Shown: piece after piece, positions 8,449 to 16,491 of the stretch
How the letters are laid out: each line of letters starts with the position of its first letter
Numbering within the stretch: the first letter of the stretch is position 1
NCBI GenBank assembly: GCA_041752735.1
Contig: JBGSVW010000020.1
Location: 135,731 to 199,730 of the forward strand
Origin: UBA1422 sp041752735
GTDB taxonomy: Bacteria; Bacillota; Clostridia; Peptostreptococcales; Anaerovoracaceae
Length of the DNA stretch: 64,000 nucleotides
Reading direction: 5' to 3'
Translations under genes and position numbers: made by a program
Notes under the pieces: generated by a model
Databases searched by the model: none
What the model was told of the DNA's origin: nothing
The model's input: only the letters and a program-made list of their open reading frames with translations

Positions 8449-8479
8449 TTGACTTTATGATTATGAGAAGGTTTAGACT
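8449..8479 (+). promoter_or_regulatory. Candidate MerR-type promoter with 19-bp spacer
   Basis: TTGACT (8449-8454) and TAGACT (8474-8479) are 19 bp apart, longer than the usual 17. MerR-family activators work by untwisting promoters with 19-20-bp spacers. It is the only promoter-like sequence seen before the aminotransferase genes, about 95 bp upstream of the start codon. Confidence 0.5.
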
Positions 8480-8580
8480 ATGTGCGAAAACAAAATATTT
8501 TTAAATAGTTCGTGCAAAAGAACAAGAAGAAAAAATAAGAAGAAACTGTATACGCCCATAAGACAGGAGGAAATCAAAAG

Positions 8581-9792
8581 ATGCAATTAAAAGATGTAAA
8601 TCTGACCGCAGAACAGGTCAAAGAGTTGTGTACAAAATACATGATCGAGACCTATGAGAGATTCCCATTTATCGCCTGCCGTGCAGAAGGAATGTACCTG
8701 TACGACGAAAACGGGAACGCTTATTTGGATTTTTATGGCGGAATTGCCGTAAACAATTCAGGAAACTGCAACCCCAAAGTGGTGGCAGCCGTTCAAAATC
8801 AGGTAGGCGAAATCATGCATACCTTCAACTATCCGTACACCATTCCCCAGGCGGTGCTTTCTGAATTAATCTGCAAATCAACCGGCATGGACAAAGTTCT
8901 GTACCAAAATTCAGGTACAGAAGCCAATGAAGCCATGATCAAAATCGCCAGAAAGTATGGCGTCGATAATTTTGGACCCGAAAAGTTCCATATCATTACA
9001 GCCACCAACAGCTTCCATGGAAGAACCTATGGCGCATTGTCGGCAACAGGACAAACCAACAACGCCTTACAACTGGGATTCAAGCCCATGCTGGAAGGAT
9101 TCACTTATGTTGAGTACAATAACCTGAAGGCCTTTGAAGATGCCGTGACCGATCAAACCATCGCTATCATGTTAGAACCATGCCAGGGAGAAGGCGGTGT
9201 CATTCCGGCAACTCAGGAATTTATGACAGGGATTCGAAAACTGTGTGATGACAAAGGGCTGCTTTTACTGCTGGATGAAGTACAAACCGGCTGGTGCAGA
9301 ACCGGAGCAATCATGGATTACATGAATTATGGCATCAAACCTGATTGCGTATCTATGGCGAAGGGCATGGGCGGCGGCGTCCCCATTGGTGGCATGATTT
9401 GTACCGCAAAGCTGGCAGCTACTTTTAGCGGCGGCACCCATGGATCCACTTACGCAGGAAACCCGGTTTGCTGTGCTGCGGCATATGCTCAAATCTCTGA
9501 GCTCCTTGACCGTGACCTGGCTGGCAATGCCAAAGCCATGGGCGAATATTTTTCCAACGAACTTCGAAAGCTTCCCAACGTGAAGGAAGTCCGTAATGCG
9601 GGCCTTCTGGTTGGTGTGGTCTTTGAAGGAGACAAAGCAGTGGATATCAAACATGCTTGTCTGGATCGTCATTTGCTGGTTACCGCAATCGGCAACAGCA
9701 TTATCCGTATGGTACCACCACTTATTGCAACCAAAGAAGACTGTGACAAGTGTGTTGATATTTTAAAAGAGGCCGTTCTGGCTGTCATGTAA
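8581..9792 (+). CDS. Class III aminotransferase, candidate 5-aminovalerate/omega-amino acid aminotransferase
   Basis: PLP-dependent aminotransferase of 403 residues, fold type I class III, the group holding ornithine, GABA and 5-aminovalerate aminotransferases. Landmarks are QNSGTEANEAMIK (109-121), SFHGRTYGALSATG (144-157), DEVQTGWCRTG (232-242) and the PLP lysine K261 in MAKGMGGGVPIGG. Length and motifs are ArgD-like, but no arginine biosynthesis genes are near. Placed at the head of an operon that leads to glutaryl-CoA chemistry, the likely reaction is 5-aminovalerate plus 2-oxoglutarate to glutarate semialdehyde plus glutamate (inference). GABA is the main alternative substrate. Confidence 0.85.
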   Translation: MQLKDVNLTAEQVKELCTKYMIETYERFPFIACRAEGMYLYDENGNAYLDFYGGIAVNNSGNCNPKVVAAVQNQVGEIMHTFNYPYTIPQAVLSELICKSTGMDKVLYQNSGTEANEAMIKIARKYGVDNFGPEKFHIITATNSFHGRTYGALSATGQTNNALQLGFKPMLEGFTYVEYNNLKAFEDAVTDQTIAIMLEPCQGEGGVIPATQEFMTGIRKLCDDKGLLLLLDEVQTGWCRTGAIMDYMNYGIKPDCVSMAKGMGGGVPIGGMICTAKLAATFSGGTHGSTYAGNPVCCAAAYAQISELLDRDLAGNAKAMGEYFSNELRKLPNVKEVRNAGLLVGVVFEGDKAVDIKHACLDRHLLVTAIGNSIIRMVPPLIATKEDCDKCVDILKEAVLAVM

Positions 9793-9807
9793 GAAAGGGA
9801 GAATACA

Positions 9808-11166
9808 ATGCCAAGAAAGAGTTTTGATGAGGTGTTGAACTACACCGAATATGCACTGGATATCATATCCAAAAAGAAGCTTGAAGACAAAGAAAAAGAA
9901 AAATTCATTAAAGAAACCAGGCATAATTTTGATAACCATATCAACCCCGGATTCCTGGAATATCGTAAAGCTGCCGGCGCAGACGACATGGCAATGGAAT
10001 GGATGTCCAAAGGGGATACCTTTACGGATCTTAATGGAAACGAATACATTGACTGTCTGGGCGGATTCGGCGCATTCAACTGTGGACATAGACACGATAC
10101 CGTCGTTAAGGCAGTTATGGATCAATTGGCTAAACAGCCTTTATCCAGCGCTGAGCTGGTTGACGCCAATCGTAGCATGCTGGCAAGAATTTTGGCTGAT
10201 GTCACACCTGGCGACCTGCAGTATACCTTCTTCACTTCCTCCGGAACTGAAGCAATCGAATGCGGTCTAAAAATGGCAACACTGGCTACCGGAAGACACT
10301 ACTATATCGCTTTCAAAAACGATTTCCACGGAAAAACCATGGGCGCATTGTCCCTGACATCCAAAGAACATTTCAGAGGACCGTTCCTGCCATTGCTACA
10401 AGGTACTAGATTTGCTCCTTATGGAGATGTGGAATATCTTGAAAAAATGTTGGACACTCTCGAATTCGTTGGAGAGCTTCCTGCAGCCATCGTTTACGAA
10501 CCCATTCAGGGTGAAGGCGGCGTTATTGTGCCACCGGACAATTTCATTCCTGCAATCAGAAGATTGTGCGATAAGTATGACATCATGATGATGGCTGACG
10601 AAGTTCAGGCAGGCATGGGCCGTACCGGTTATCTGTTTGCCAGTGATTACAACGACGTTGCTCCTGACATCCTTTGTCTGGGCAAATCCATATCCGGTTC
10701 CGTTGTGCCTCTTTCCGCTTGCGTTTGCACCGAAAGAGCATTCCGTGGCATGTTCCCGGATCCACTGCTTCATTCCACCACCACAGGCGGAAATCCCCTG
10801 GCAACCGCAGCAGGTATTGCAGCTTTCAACGTTATCCTAAAGGAAGATCTACCTGGCAGAGCGAAAAAAGCCGAGAAAGTTTTCAAGGATGCCATGGCTA
10901 AATTGATGAAGAAGTATCCCGAACTCCTAGTTGACTTTAGAGGACGAGGACTGTTCCTGGCAATGGAATTCTGCGACGGAGACAAAGGATATGAAGTAGT
11001 TTATGAAGCATTCAATCGTAGACTGCTACTTTCCGGAAGCTTAATAAATGCGAGAACAATCCGTATCGAGCCCCCACTAAACATCACAGATGAGCATATC
11101 AGTAGAGCAATTGAAATTCTGGATGAATGCATGGGCATTGTTTACAACAACCACTGGGGCAAATAA
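9808..11166 (+). CDS. Putrescine/cadaverine aminotransferase (PatA/YgjG-like)
   Basis: Second class III PLP aminotransferase, 452 residues, with the long N-terminal helical extension seen in the diamine transaminase YgjG/PatA. Landmarks are TSSGTEAIECGLKMA (143-157), DFHGKTMGALSLTSK (172-186), DEVQAGMGRTGYLF (264-277) and PLP lysine K293 in LGKSISGSVVPLS. The known relatives act on putrescine and cadaverine, giving 4-aminobutanal or 5-aminopentanal. It starts 15 bp after the first aminotransferase. Together the two enzymes could remove both amino groups of a diamine, with an oxidation step between them. Diamine specificity is inferred. Confidence 0.82.
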   Translation: MPRKSFDEVLNYTEYALDIISKKKLEDKEKEKFIKETRHNFDNHINPGFLEYRKAAGADDMAMEWMSKGDTFTDLNGNEYIDCLGGFGAFNCGHRHDTVVKAVMDQLAKQPLSSAELVDANRSMLARILADVTPGDLQYTFFTSSGTEAIECGLKMATLATGRHYYIAFKNDFHGKTMGALSLTSKEHFRGPFLPLLQGTRFAPYGDVEYLEKMLDTLEFVGELPAAIVYEPIQGEGGVIVPPDNFIPAIRRLCDKYDIMMMADEVQAGMGRTGYLFASDYNDVAPDILCLGKSISGSVVPLSACVCTERAFRGMFPDPLLHSTTTGGNPLATAAGIAAFNVILKEDLPGRAKKAEKVFKDAMAKLMKKYPELLVDFRGRGLFLAMEFCDGDKGYEVVYEAFNRRLLLSGSLINARTIRIEPPLNITDEHISRAIEILDECMGIVYNNHWGK

Positions 11167-11191
11167 ACACTCCACCTCCAAAAAACATGAG

Positions 11192-11234
11192 ACGGACTCT
11201 CAAGGGTGAAGTTCCCCCTTGGTAGTCCGTTTTC
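11192..11234 (+). terminator. Hairpin between aminotransferase and aldehyde dehydrogenase
   Basis: ACGGACT...AAGGG pairs with CCCTT...AGTCCGT and is followed by TTTTC. It resembles an intrinsic terminator with a short T tract and may lower rather than abolish read-through into the dehydrogenase gene. Confidence 0.6.
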
Positions 11235-11275
11235 ATAAAAAGTTGGAAGCCTCAATGAAAGAAAGGAATCAAAAT

Positions 11276-12646
11276 ATGGATGTACAAAACTATATCGCAG
11301 AGATGATTGCGAATGCCCGCGTGGCACAGAAAGAATTCGGAACCTACAGCCAGGAAAGAGTCGATGAGGCTGTACGGGCAGTAGGCAAAGTCATTTTTGA
11401 TGAAGGCGAACCTTTAGCAAGAATGGCAATCGACGAAACCCATATGGGTTGTTTCGAAGACAAAATACTTAAAAACAAAGGTAAAGCCACAGCAGTGTGG
11501 AATTACTTAAAAGGCAAAAAAAGTGTTGGCATCATTCGATATCTGGATGACCAGGGACTTGTTGAAGTTGCCCATCCCAAAGGGGTTATTGGTGCGATTT
11601 CACCTGTTACAAACCCGGTTATGACACCAATGCATAATGCAATGATTGCCCTGAAAGGTGCCAATGCCATCATCGTTGCCCCCCATCCTTCCGGCAAAAA
11701 TGTGGGCAAAAAAACCTGCGACTTGATGAGAGCCGCTTTAAAATCCGTCGGCGCACCTGAAGATTTAATTCAGTGCATCGAACCGGGCATGATCAGCATC
11801 GAAAGCTCCGCTGCCTTGATGGGCATGGTGGATGTATGCGTTGCAACCGGAGGCCCCGGAATGGTCAAAGCAGCTTATAGCGCCGGCAAACCGGCCTATG
11901 GCGTTGGAGCCGGAAACATGCAGTGCCTGGTTGATGAAGATGCGGACATTGTAGATGCTGTCCCCAAAATCATCCGTGGACGTTGCTATGACAATGGTGT
12001 GCTTTGTACTTGTGAACAGAATGTAATTTGCCCAGAAACCAAACTGGACGAGATCATGGCTGAGTTTGGTAAACAAGGTGGATATTACATCAAAGATCAG
12101 GGAGACGTAGACAAACTGAGAGCCTTTGCTTTCCCCGGTGGTGAGCTTAATAAAAAAGCTGTTGGTTTGACTGCCTGTGAAATTGCAGCTCAGGCTAGGT
12201 TATCCGCGCCTGAGGGAACCGTAGTTCTTCTAGCCAAGGCCAACGGCGCAGGGGCAAAAGATCCGTTCTCCAAAGAAAAACTGTTCCCAATCCTGGCAGT
12301 CTATCCTTACAAAACCTGGAAAGACGCAGTTGATATCGCCATAGAAAATTTGGAACTGGAAGGAAAAGGCCATAGCTGCACGCTCCATTCCTTTACCAAA
12401 GAAAATATTGAATATGCAGGCATCAATCTACCGGTATCTCGTGTGCTGGTCAATGGCATCGGATCTTCCGGTGTAGGTGGTGCATATACCAATAGCTTGG
12501 TTCCCACAGCAACTTTGGGTTGTGGTTCCTGGGGCAATAACAGTATCAGCGAAAATCTGGATTTCAGTCATTTGATTAACATCAGCAGAATCGCTTATAC
12601 CGACCCCAACCGAAAGATTCCTACCCCCGAAGAGGTGTGGGGATAA
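11276..12646 (+). CDS. CoA-acylating aldehyde dehydrogenase, candidate glutarate-semialdehyde type
   Basis: NAD(P)-dependent aldehyde dehydrogenase of the acylating class (relatives: acetaldehyde, propionaldehyde and succinate-semialdehyde dehydrogenases), about 456 residues. The catalytic cysteine is C244 in YDNGVLCTCEQ, matching the DNG-x-x-C-x-x-EQ motif of AdhE and SucD. The PKGVIGAISPVTNPVMTPMHN stretch and GVGAGNMQCLVDEDAD are also typical. It converts an aldehyde, NAD(P)+ and CoA to acyl-CoA. Between omega-aminotransferases and glutaryl-CoA enzymes, glutarate semialdehyde to glutaryl-CoA is the natural reading; succinate semialdehyde is the alternative. Start chosen at the ATG preceded by GAAAGGA; an in-frame ATG 21 bp upstream is possible. 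Confidence 0.85.
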   Translation: MDVQNYIAEMIANARVAQKEFGTYSQERVDEAVRAVGKVIFDEGEPLARMAIDETHMGCFEDKILKNKGKATAVWNYLKGKKSVGIIRYLDDQGLVEVAHPKGVIGAISPVTNPVMTPMHNAMIALKGANAIIVAPHPSGKNVGKKTCDLMRAALKSVGAPEDLIQCIEPGMISIESSAALMGMVDVCVATGGPGMVKAAYSAGKPAYGVGAGNMQCLVDEDADIVDAVPKIIRGRCYDNGVLCTCEQNVICPETKLDEIMAEFGKQGGYYIKDQGDVDKLRAFAFPGGELNKKAVGLTACEIAAQARLSAPEGTVVLLAKANGAGAKDPFSKEKLFPILAVYPYKTWKDAVDIAIENLELEGKGHSCTLHSFTKENIEYAGINLPVSRVLVNGIGSSGVGGAYTNSLVPTATLGCGSWGNNSISENLDFSHLINISRIAYTDPNRKIPTPEEVWG

Positions 12647-12674
12647 AATAAACGTCTGGTAATATTTCTAGTAC

Positions 12675-12714
12675 CAAAAATATCCGGCGGAATAAATTCC
12701 TCCGGATATTTTTG
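12675..12714 (+). terminator. Terminator after aldehyde dehydrogenase
   Basis: CAAAAATATCCGG pairs with CCGGATATTTTTG around a 14-nt loop and ends in five T. It abuts the sigma-54 promoter that follows, insulating the CoA-transferase transcript from upstream read-through. Confidence 0.8.
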
Positions 12715-12715
12715 T

Positions 12716-12731
12716 TGGCATGATATTTGCT
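12716..12731 (+). promoter_or_regulatory. Sigma-54 (-24/-12) promoter of CoA-transferase gene
   Basis: TGGCAT-GATAT-TTGCT matches the sigma-54 consensus TGGCAC-N5-TTGCA/T with the invariant GG and GC at the correct spacing. It lies 49 bp before the CoA-transferase start. A sigma-54 activator gene closes this gene block. Confidence 0.85.
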
Positions 12732-12780
12732 TAATTATAAGTTGGTAGTTATAGCTATGCAATCGATAGAGGGTAGTCAT

Positions 12781-14109
12781 ATGAAATTAATGGATGAGTA
12801 CAAAAGTAAATGTGTTTCCGCCGATCAGGCAGTCAAGGTCATTAAAAGTGGTGACTGGGTAGAATTTGCATGGGCAGCTAGTTTCCCCTGCTTACTTACT
12901 GAAGCCATCGCAAAACGAAAAGACGAATTGGTAGATGTGAATATGCGAGGTGGAATCATCTTGAAGCCCCTGCCGTTTATTGAACAAGATCCCAAGGGAG
13001 AACACTTTACATGGAATAGCATGCATATGAGTGGTTATGAACGGAAGCTTGCTCGGGAAGGCATGGCTTATTATATCCCCATCAAGTACTCTGAGCTACC
13101 TAGATATATACGCGAAAATTGCCGCACCGATGTAGTCGCCATTCAGGCCGCGCCTATGGATAAACATGGATTTTTTAACCTGGGAGTATCCATTTCCCAT
13201 TACATGGCAGCCATGGACAAAGCTAGGCACATCATTATTGAAGTCAACGAAGATATGCCCCGTGTCCACGGGGGTCGAGAACATATTATACATCTTTCAC
13301 AGGTGGATTATGTGGTGGAAGCCGGTCATTGTGGCATGCCCGTTCTACCCACCGCAGCACCCTCCGAAGTAGACAAGCAAATTGCCAACTTCGTATTGTC
13401 TGAAATAGAAGACGGTTCCTGCATCCAGTTGGGCATCGGCGGAATGCCTAATGCGCTAGGCAAAATGATAGCCGAATCCGACCTTAAGGATTTAGGTGTT
13501 CATACTGAAATGCTGGTAGACGGATTTGTCGACATGGTGGAAGCCGGCATTGTAACCGGTAGACGAAAAAACCTGGACAGAGGAAGAATGGCTTTTTCCT
13601 TTGCAGCAGGCTCACAGAAACTATATGACTTTATGGATGACAACCCCATGGTTGCTGCATATCCAGTGGATTATACAAATCATCCGTTTATCTCCTCTCA
13701 AATAGATAAACTGATTTCTATCAACAGTGCTGTAGAAGTGGACCTGGCGGGTCAGGTATGCTCGGAATCAGCGGGCCCCTATATCATCAGCGGAGCCGGA
13801 GGGCAGCTGGACTTCGTTGAAGGAGCTTACAATTCCAAAGGAGGCAAGACGTTCATTTGCCTGCCATCCACATTTACAGACAAAAATGGTGCCAGGCACT
13901 CCCGCATTCGGGGCATGATGACTCTGGGATCGGTGATTACCGATCCCAGGGCCGGCGTGCAGTTCGTTGTCACCGAATATGGCAAAGCCAACCTGAAGGG
14001 GTTGTCTGCATGGCAGAGAGCGGAGGCCTTAATAGGAATTGCCCATCCGGAGTTTCGGGATGAATTGATTCAGGAAGCAAAAGCTTTGCGAATCTGGCGA
14101 AGAAAATAA
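12781..14109 (+). CDS. Acetyl-CoA hydrolase/transferase family CoA-transferase
   Basis: CoA-transferase of about 442 residues in the 4-hydroxybutyrate/butyryl-CoA:acetate CoA-transferase family. The catalytic glutamate of the family corresponds to E243 in LGVHTEML, and the CoA-binding glycine motif GIGGMPNALG (218-227) and SGAGGQLDF (337-345) are intact. It moves CoA between acyl groups, for example from butyryl-CoA to acetate, or onto glutarate. In context it could either activate glutarate or release butyrate as the last step. The start at 12781 (MKLMDEYK) is favoured; an upstream TTG overlaps the promoter. Transcription is probably from the sigma-54 promoter just upstream. Confidence 0.88.
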   Translation: MKLMDEYKSKCVSADQAVKVIKSGDWVEFAWAASFPCLLTEAIAKRKDELVDVNMRGGIILKPLPFIEQDPKGEHFTWNSMHMSGYERKLAREGMAYYIPIKYSELPRYIRENCRTDVVAIQAAPMDKHGFFNLGVSISHYMAAMDKARHIIIEVNEDMPRVHGGREHIIHLSQVDYVVEAGHCGMPVLPTAAPSEVDKQIANFVLSEIEDGSCIQLGIGGMPNALGKMIAESDLKDLGVHTEMLVDGFVDMVEAGIVTGRRKNLDRGRMAFSFAAGSQKLYDFMDDNPMVAAYPVDYTNHPFISSQIDKLISINSAVEVDLAGQVCSESAGPYIISGAGGQLDFVEGAYNSKGGKTFICLPSTFTDKNGARHSRIRGMMTLGSVITDPRAGVQFVVTEYGKANLKGLSAWQRAEALIGIAHPEFRDELIQEAKALRIWRRK

Positions 14110-14136
14110 CAAGACACAACTGTATGGAACAACACA

Positions 14137-14162
14137 CATGTGTACGGAAAACCGCACACATG
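14137..14162. promoter_or_regulatory. 26-bp dyad, candidate activator-binding site (UAS)
   Basis: CATGTGTaCGG (14137-14147) and CCGcACACATG (14152-14162) are mirror halves around AAAA, matching at ten of eleven positions per arm. The centre is about 105 bp upstream of the sigma-54 promoter, the usual distance for an enhancer-binding protein. It is probably the site of the CBS-PAS sigma-54 activator encoded at 23316 (inference). Confidence 0.6.
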
Positions 14163-14252
14163 CTTGACAACAGTTTCACACATCGCTAAGACAAATCGAC
14201 CTGCTGCAAGGCCTGACGAAAAATAAATTTCATTTTGCTATATTTATTTTCA

Positions 14253-14268
14253 TGGCATGATACTTGCA
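14253..14268 (+). promoter_or_regulatory. Sigma-54 promoter of carrier/acyl-CoA dehydrogenase operon
   Basis: TGGCAT-GATAC-TTGCA is a textbook -24/-12 element, nearly identical to the one upstream of the CoA-transferase gene. It lies 45 bp before the first biotin-carrier gene and should drive the long operon that follows. Confidence 0.88.
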
Positions 14269-14312
14269 ATTAATATATGTTACAAAACTACTATAACCAA
14301 GGAGGAATTACA

Positions 14313-14522
14313 ATGACAGAAATTACAAGCCCAATGGCAGGAAGAATCGCGGAGATCAATGTCAAAGTCGGACAGATGATTACCGAAGACGATGAACTCT
14401 TTGTCATCGAAGCAATGAAGATGGAAAACGTAGTCTACGGAGACCCGGGTGTTGTGAAGCAAGTCCTGGTCAAAGTAGGAGATGAAGTAGAAGAAGATCA
14501 AGTATTGGCGGTTATTGAATAA
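14313..14522 (+). CDS. Minimal biotin carrier protein, copy 1 (GcdC-like)
   Basis: A stand-alone biotinyl domain of only 69 residues. The biotinylation motif EAMKMEN holds the target lysine K36, with SPMAGRI at the start and GDEVEEDQVLAVIE at the end as in lipoyl/biotinyl folds. It carries CO2 from the carboxyltransferase (GcdA) to the membrane beta subunit. Known GcdC proteins have a long Ala/Pro hinge before this domain; none is present here. A second copy at 19938 differs by only five residues. It precedes an acyl-CoA dehydrogenase gene by 14 bp. The ATG follows AAGGAGGAATT; in-frame upstream codons lack a binding site. Confidence 0.9.
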   Translation: MTEITSPMAGRIAEINVKVGQMITEDDELFVIEAMKMENVVYGDPGVVKQVLVKVGDEVEEDQVLAVIE

Positions 14523-14536
14523 CAGGAGGATAGAAA

Positions 14537-15682
14537 ATGAACTTTGATTTATCAGAAGATCACATCATGATGAGAACAATGGTACGAGATTTTGCAGAGA
14601 CCGAATGCGGCCCCGGAGCAGAAGAACGTGACGAAAAAGAAGAATTCCCCATGGACCTTTGGAAAAAGTGTGGACAATTGGGACTGGCGGGAATTACCTT
14701 TCCCGAAGAGTTTGGTGGAGTTGGTGCAGACTATTTGTCTTATGCCATCACCATTGAAGAGCTTTCCAGAGTGGATGCATCCTTGGGTGTAACCATTTCA
14801 GCTCATTCCAGCCTTTGCGCCAATCCAATTTATATGTTTGGCACAGAAGAGCAAAAGAAAAAATATCTGACTCCGTTGGCAACCGGCGAAAAAATGGGCG
14901 CATTCGGCTTGACTGAATCAATGGCTGGTTCCGATGCCAAGGGAACAAGAACCACAGCAGTAAGAGAAGGCGACGAATATGTGATCAACGGATCAAAAAT
15001 TTTCATCACCAACGGATACTATGCTGATACATATATTGTCACAGCCCAAATGGACAAGAGCAAGGGCAACCGTGGCATCGCAGCATTCATCATGGAAAAA
15101 GGCACCCCGGGTTTCTCCTTCGGCAAGAAAGAGAAAAAAATGGGAATCCGATCTTCCGCAACCTATGAACTGGTATTTGAAAACTGCAGAATCCCAGCAG
15201 AGAACCTTTTGGGCCAAGAAGGCCAGGGCTTCAAAGTAGCCATGCAAACATTGGACTACGGTCGAATTGGCATTGCTTCCCAGGCACTGGGGATTGCACA
15301 GGGAGCTTACGAGCAGGCCCTCAAGTATTCCAAAGAAAGAGTACAGTTTGACAAAGCGCTTTGCGAAATGGATGTTATCCAGTTCAAGTTGGCGGACATG
15401 GCTACCCAAATTGAAGCGGCAAGACTGCTGGTGTATCAGGCATGTCATCTCGCAACCCAGCATAGGCCGGTTTCAAAACACTCCGCTATGGCAAAGGTAT
15501 TCGCAGCAGAAACAGCCAATGCAGTTGCGACCCAAGCCGTTCAAATTCTGGGTGGATACGGATATACCCGTGACTATCCGGTGGAGCGCATGATGAGAGA
15601 TGCCAAGATTACTGAGATCTATGAAGGAACCAGTGAAATTCAGCGAATCGTCATTGCAGCAAATATTTTGAAAGAAATGTAG
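14537..15682 (+). CDS. bcd: Short-chain acyl-CoA dehydrogenase, butyryl-CoA type
   Basis: FAD-dependent acyl-CoA dehydrogenase of 381 residues, the length of clostridial butyryl-CoA dehydrogenases. The FAD/substrate motif GAFGLTESMAGSDA, GSKIFITNG and the catalytic-base motif YEGTSEIQR near the C-terminus are intact. The position that in glutaryl-CoA dehydrogenases holds a carboxylate-binding Arg is not basic here (ASLGVTISAHSS), which favours a monocarboxylic acyl-CoA substrate. With EtfBA directly downstream, the likely job is crotonyl-CoA reduction to butyryl-CoA. Whether the complex bifurcates electrons to ferredoxin cannot be settled by eye. Confidence 0.87.
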   Translation: MNFDLSEDHIMMRTMVRDFAETECGPGAEERDEKEEFPMDLWKKCGQLGLAGITFPEEFGGVGADYLSYAITIEELSRVDASLGVTISAHSSLCANPIYMFGTEEQKKKYLTPLATGEKMGAFGLTESMAGSDAKGTRTTAVREGDEYVINGSKIFITNGYYADTYIVTAQMDKSKGNRGIAAFIMEKGTPGFSFGKKEKKMGIRSSATYELVFENCRIPAENLLGQEGQGFKVAMQTLDYGRIGIASQALGIAQGAYEQALKYSKERVQFDKALCEMDVIQFKLADMATQIEAARLLVYQACHLATQHRPVSKHSAMAKVFAAETANAVATQAVQILGGYGYTRDYPVERMMRDAKITEIYEGTSEIQRIVIAANILKEM

Positions 15683-15705
15683 GATAAAGGCAAGGAGGAT
15701 CAAGA

Positions 15706-16476
15706 ATGAATATAGTTGTTTGTCTAAAGCAAACCTTTGATACAGAAGCAAAAATCGTACTAAATGCCAGTGGCAAAGTTGATGATACCGGCGTCACAAC
15801 CGTCATCAACCCATACGATGAGTACGCTTTGGAAGAAGGACTGAAACTAAAAGAAAAGTTTGGCGGAGAAGTGGTAACGGTAAGCGTTGGCGGAGAAAAA
15901 GTACAAGCTGCCATCCGTACCGCTTTGGCTACAGGAGCAGACAGAGCCGTCCTGGTCACCGATCCGGCATTGGATGGTGCGGATGAATGGGTTGTTGCAG
16001 AAGTCCTGGCCAAGGCCATTTCCCAAATGCCCCATGATATTATACTGGCCGGCAGAATTGCCGTAGATGACCAGTCGGCACAGGTTGCTGTCCGTTTGGC
16101 TGAAGTATTAAATCTTCCCTCGGTTAGCTCCGTTGTAAAAATGGAATCCGAAGAAAGCAAAGTACTGGCAACCAGAGAGATTGACGGCGGCACAGAAATC
16201 CTGGAAGTGCCCCTGCCCGCTGTTTTCACCGCACAAAAAGGTCTGAATGAGCCTCGCTATCCTAGCATGATGGGCATCATGAAAGCCAAGAGCAAAGAAA
16301 TCAAAGTGCTGACCTTGGCAGATCTAGGTGTGACAGAGTCACTTGCACCCAAAACCAGCCAACCGATTGTCACACTGCCCGGCGTCAGACAAGCCGGAGT
16401 CAAGATCCAGGGCGAAGCGCTGGATTGCGCAAAAGAACTTGTACGGCTTCTAAGTGAAGAAGCCAAGGCGATATAG
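15706..16476 (+). CDS. etfB: Electron transfer flavoprotein beta subunit
   Basis: EtfB of 256 residues, partner of EtfA. N-terminal MNIVVCLKQTFDTEAKI and VINPYDEYALEEGLKL are diagnostic, as is the C-terminal LPAVFTAQKGLNEPRYPSMMGIMKAKSKEI. It binds a nucleotide (AMP or FAD) and forms the electron entry point from or to acyl-CoA dehydrogenases. The stretch ILAGRIAVDDQSAQVAVRLAEVLNLP is where bifurcating and non-bifurcating forms differ; I cannot assign the class without alignment. It lies 23 bp after the butyryl-CoA dehydrogenase gene and 15 bp before etfA. Confidence 0.95.
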   Translation: MNIVVCLKQTFDTEAKIVLNASGKVDDTGVTTVINPYDEYALEEGLKLKEKFGGEVVTVSVGGEKVQAAIRTALATGADRAVLVTDPALDGADEWVVAEVLAKAISQMPHDIILAGRIAVDDQSAQVAVRLAEVLNLPSVSSVVKMESEESKVLATREIDGGTEILEVPLPAVFTAQKGLNEPRYPSMMGIMKAKSKEIKVLTLADLGVTESLAPKTSQPIVTLPGVRQAGVKIQGEALDCAKELVRLLSEEAKAI

Positions 16477-16491
16477 GAAGGAGGAGAAAAA

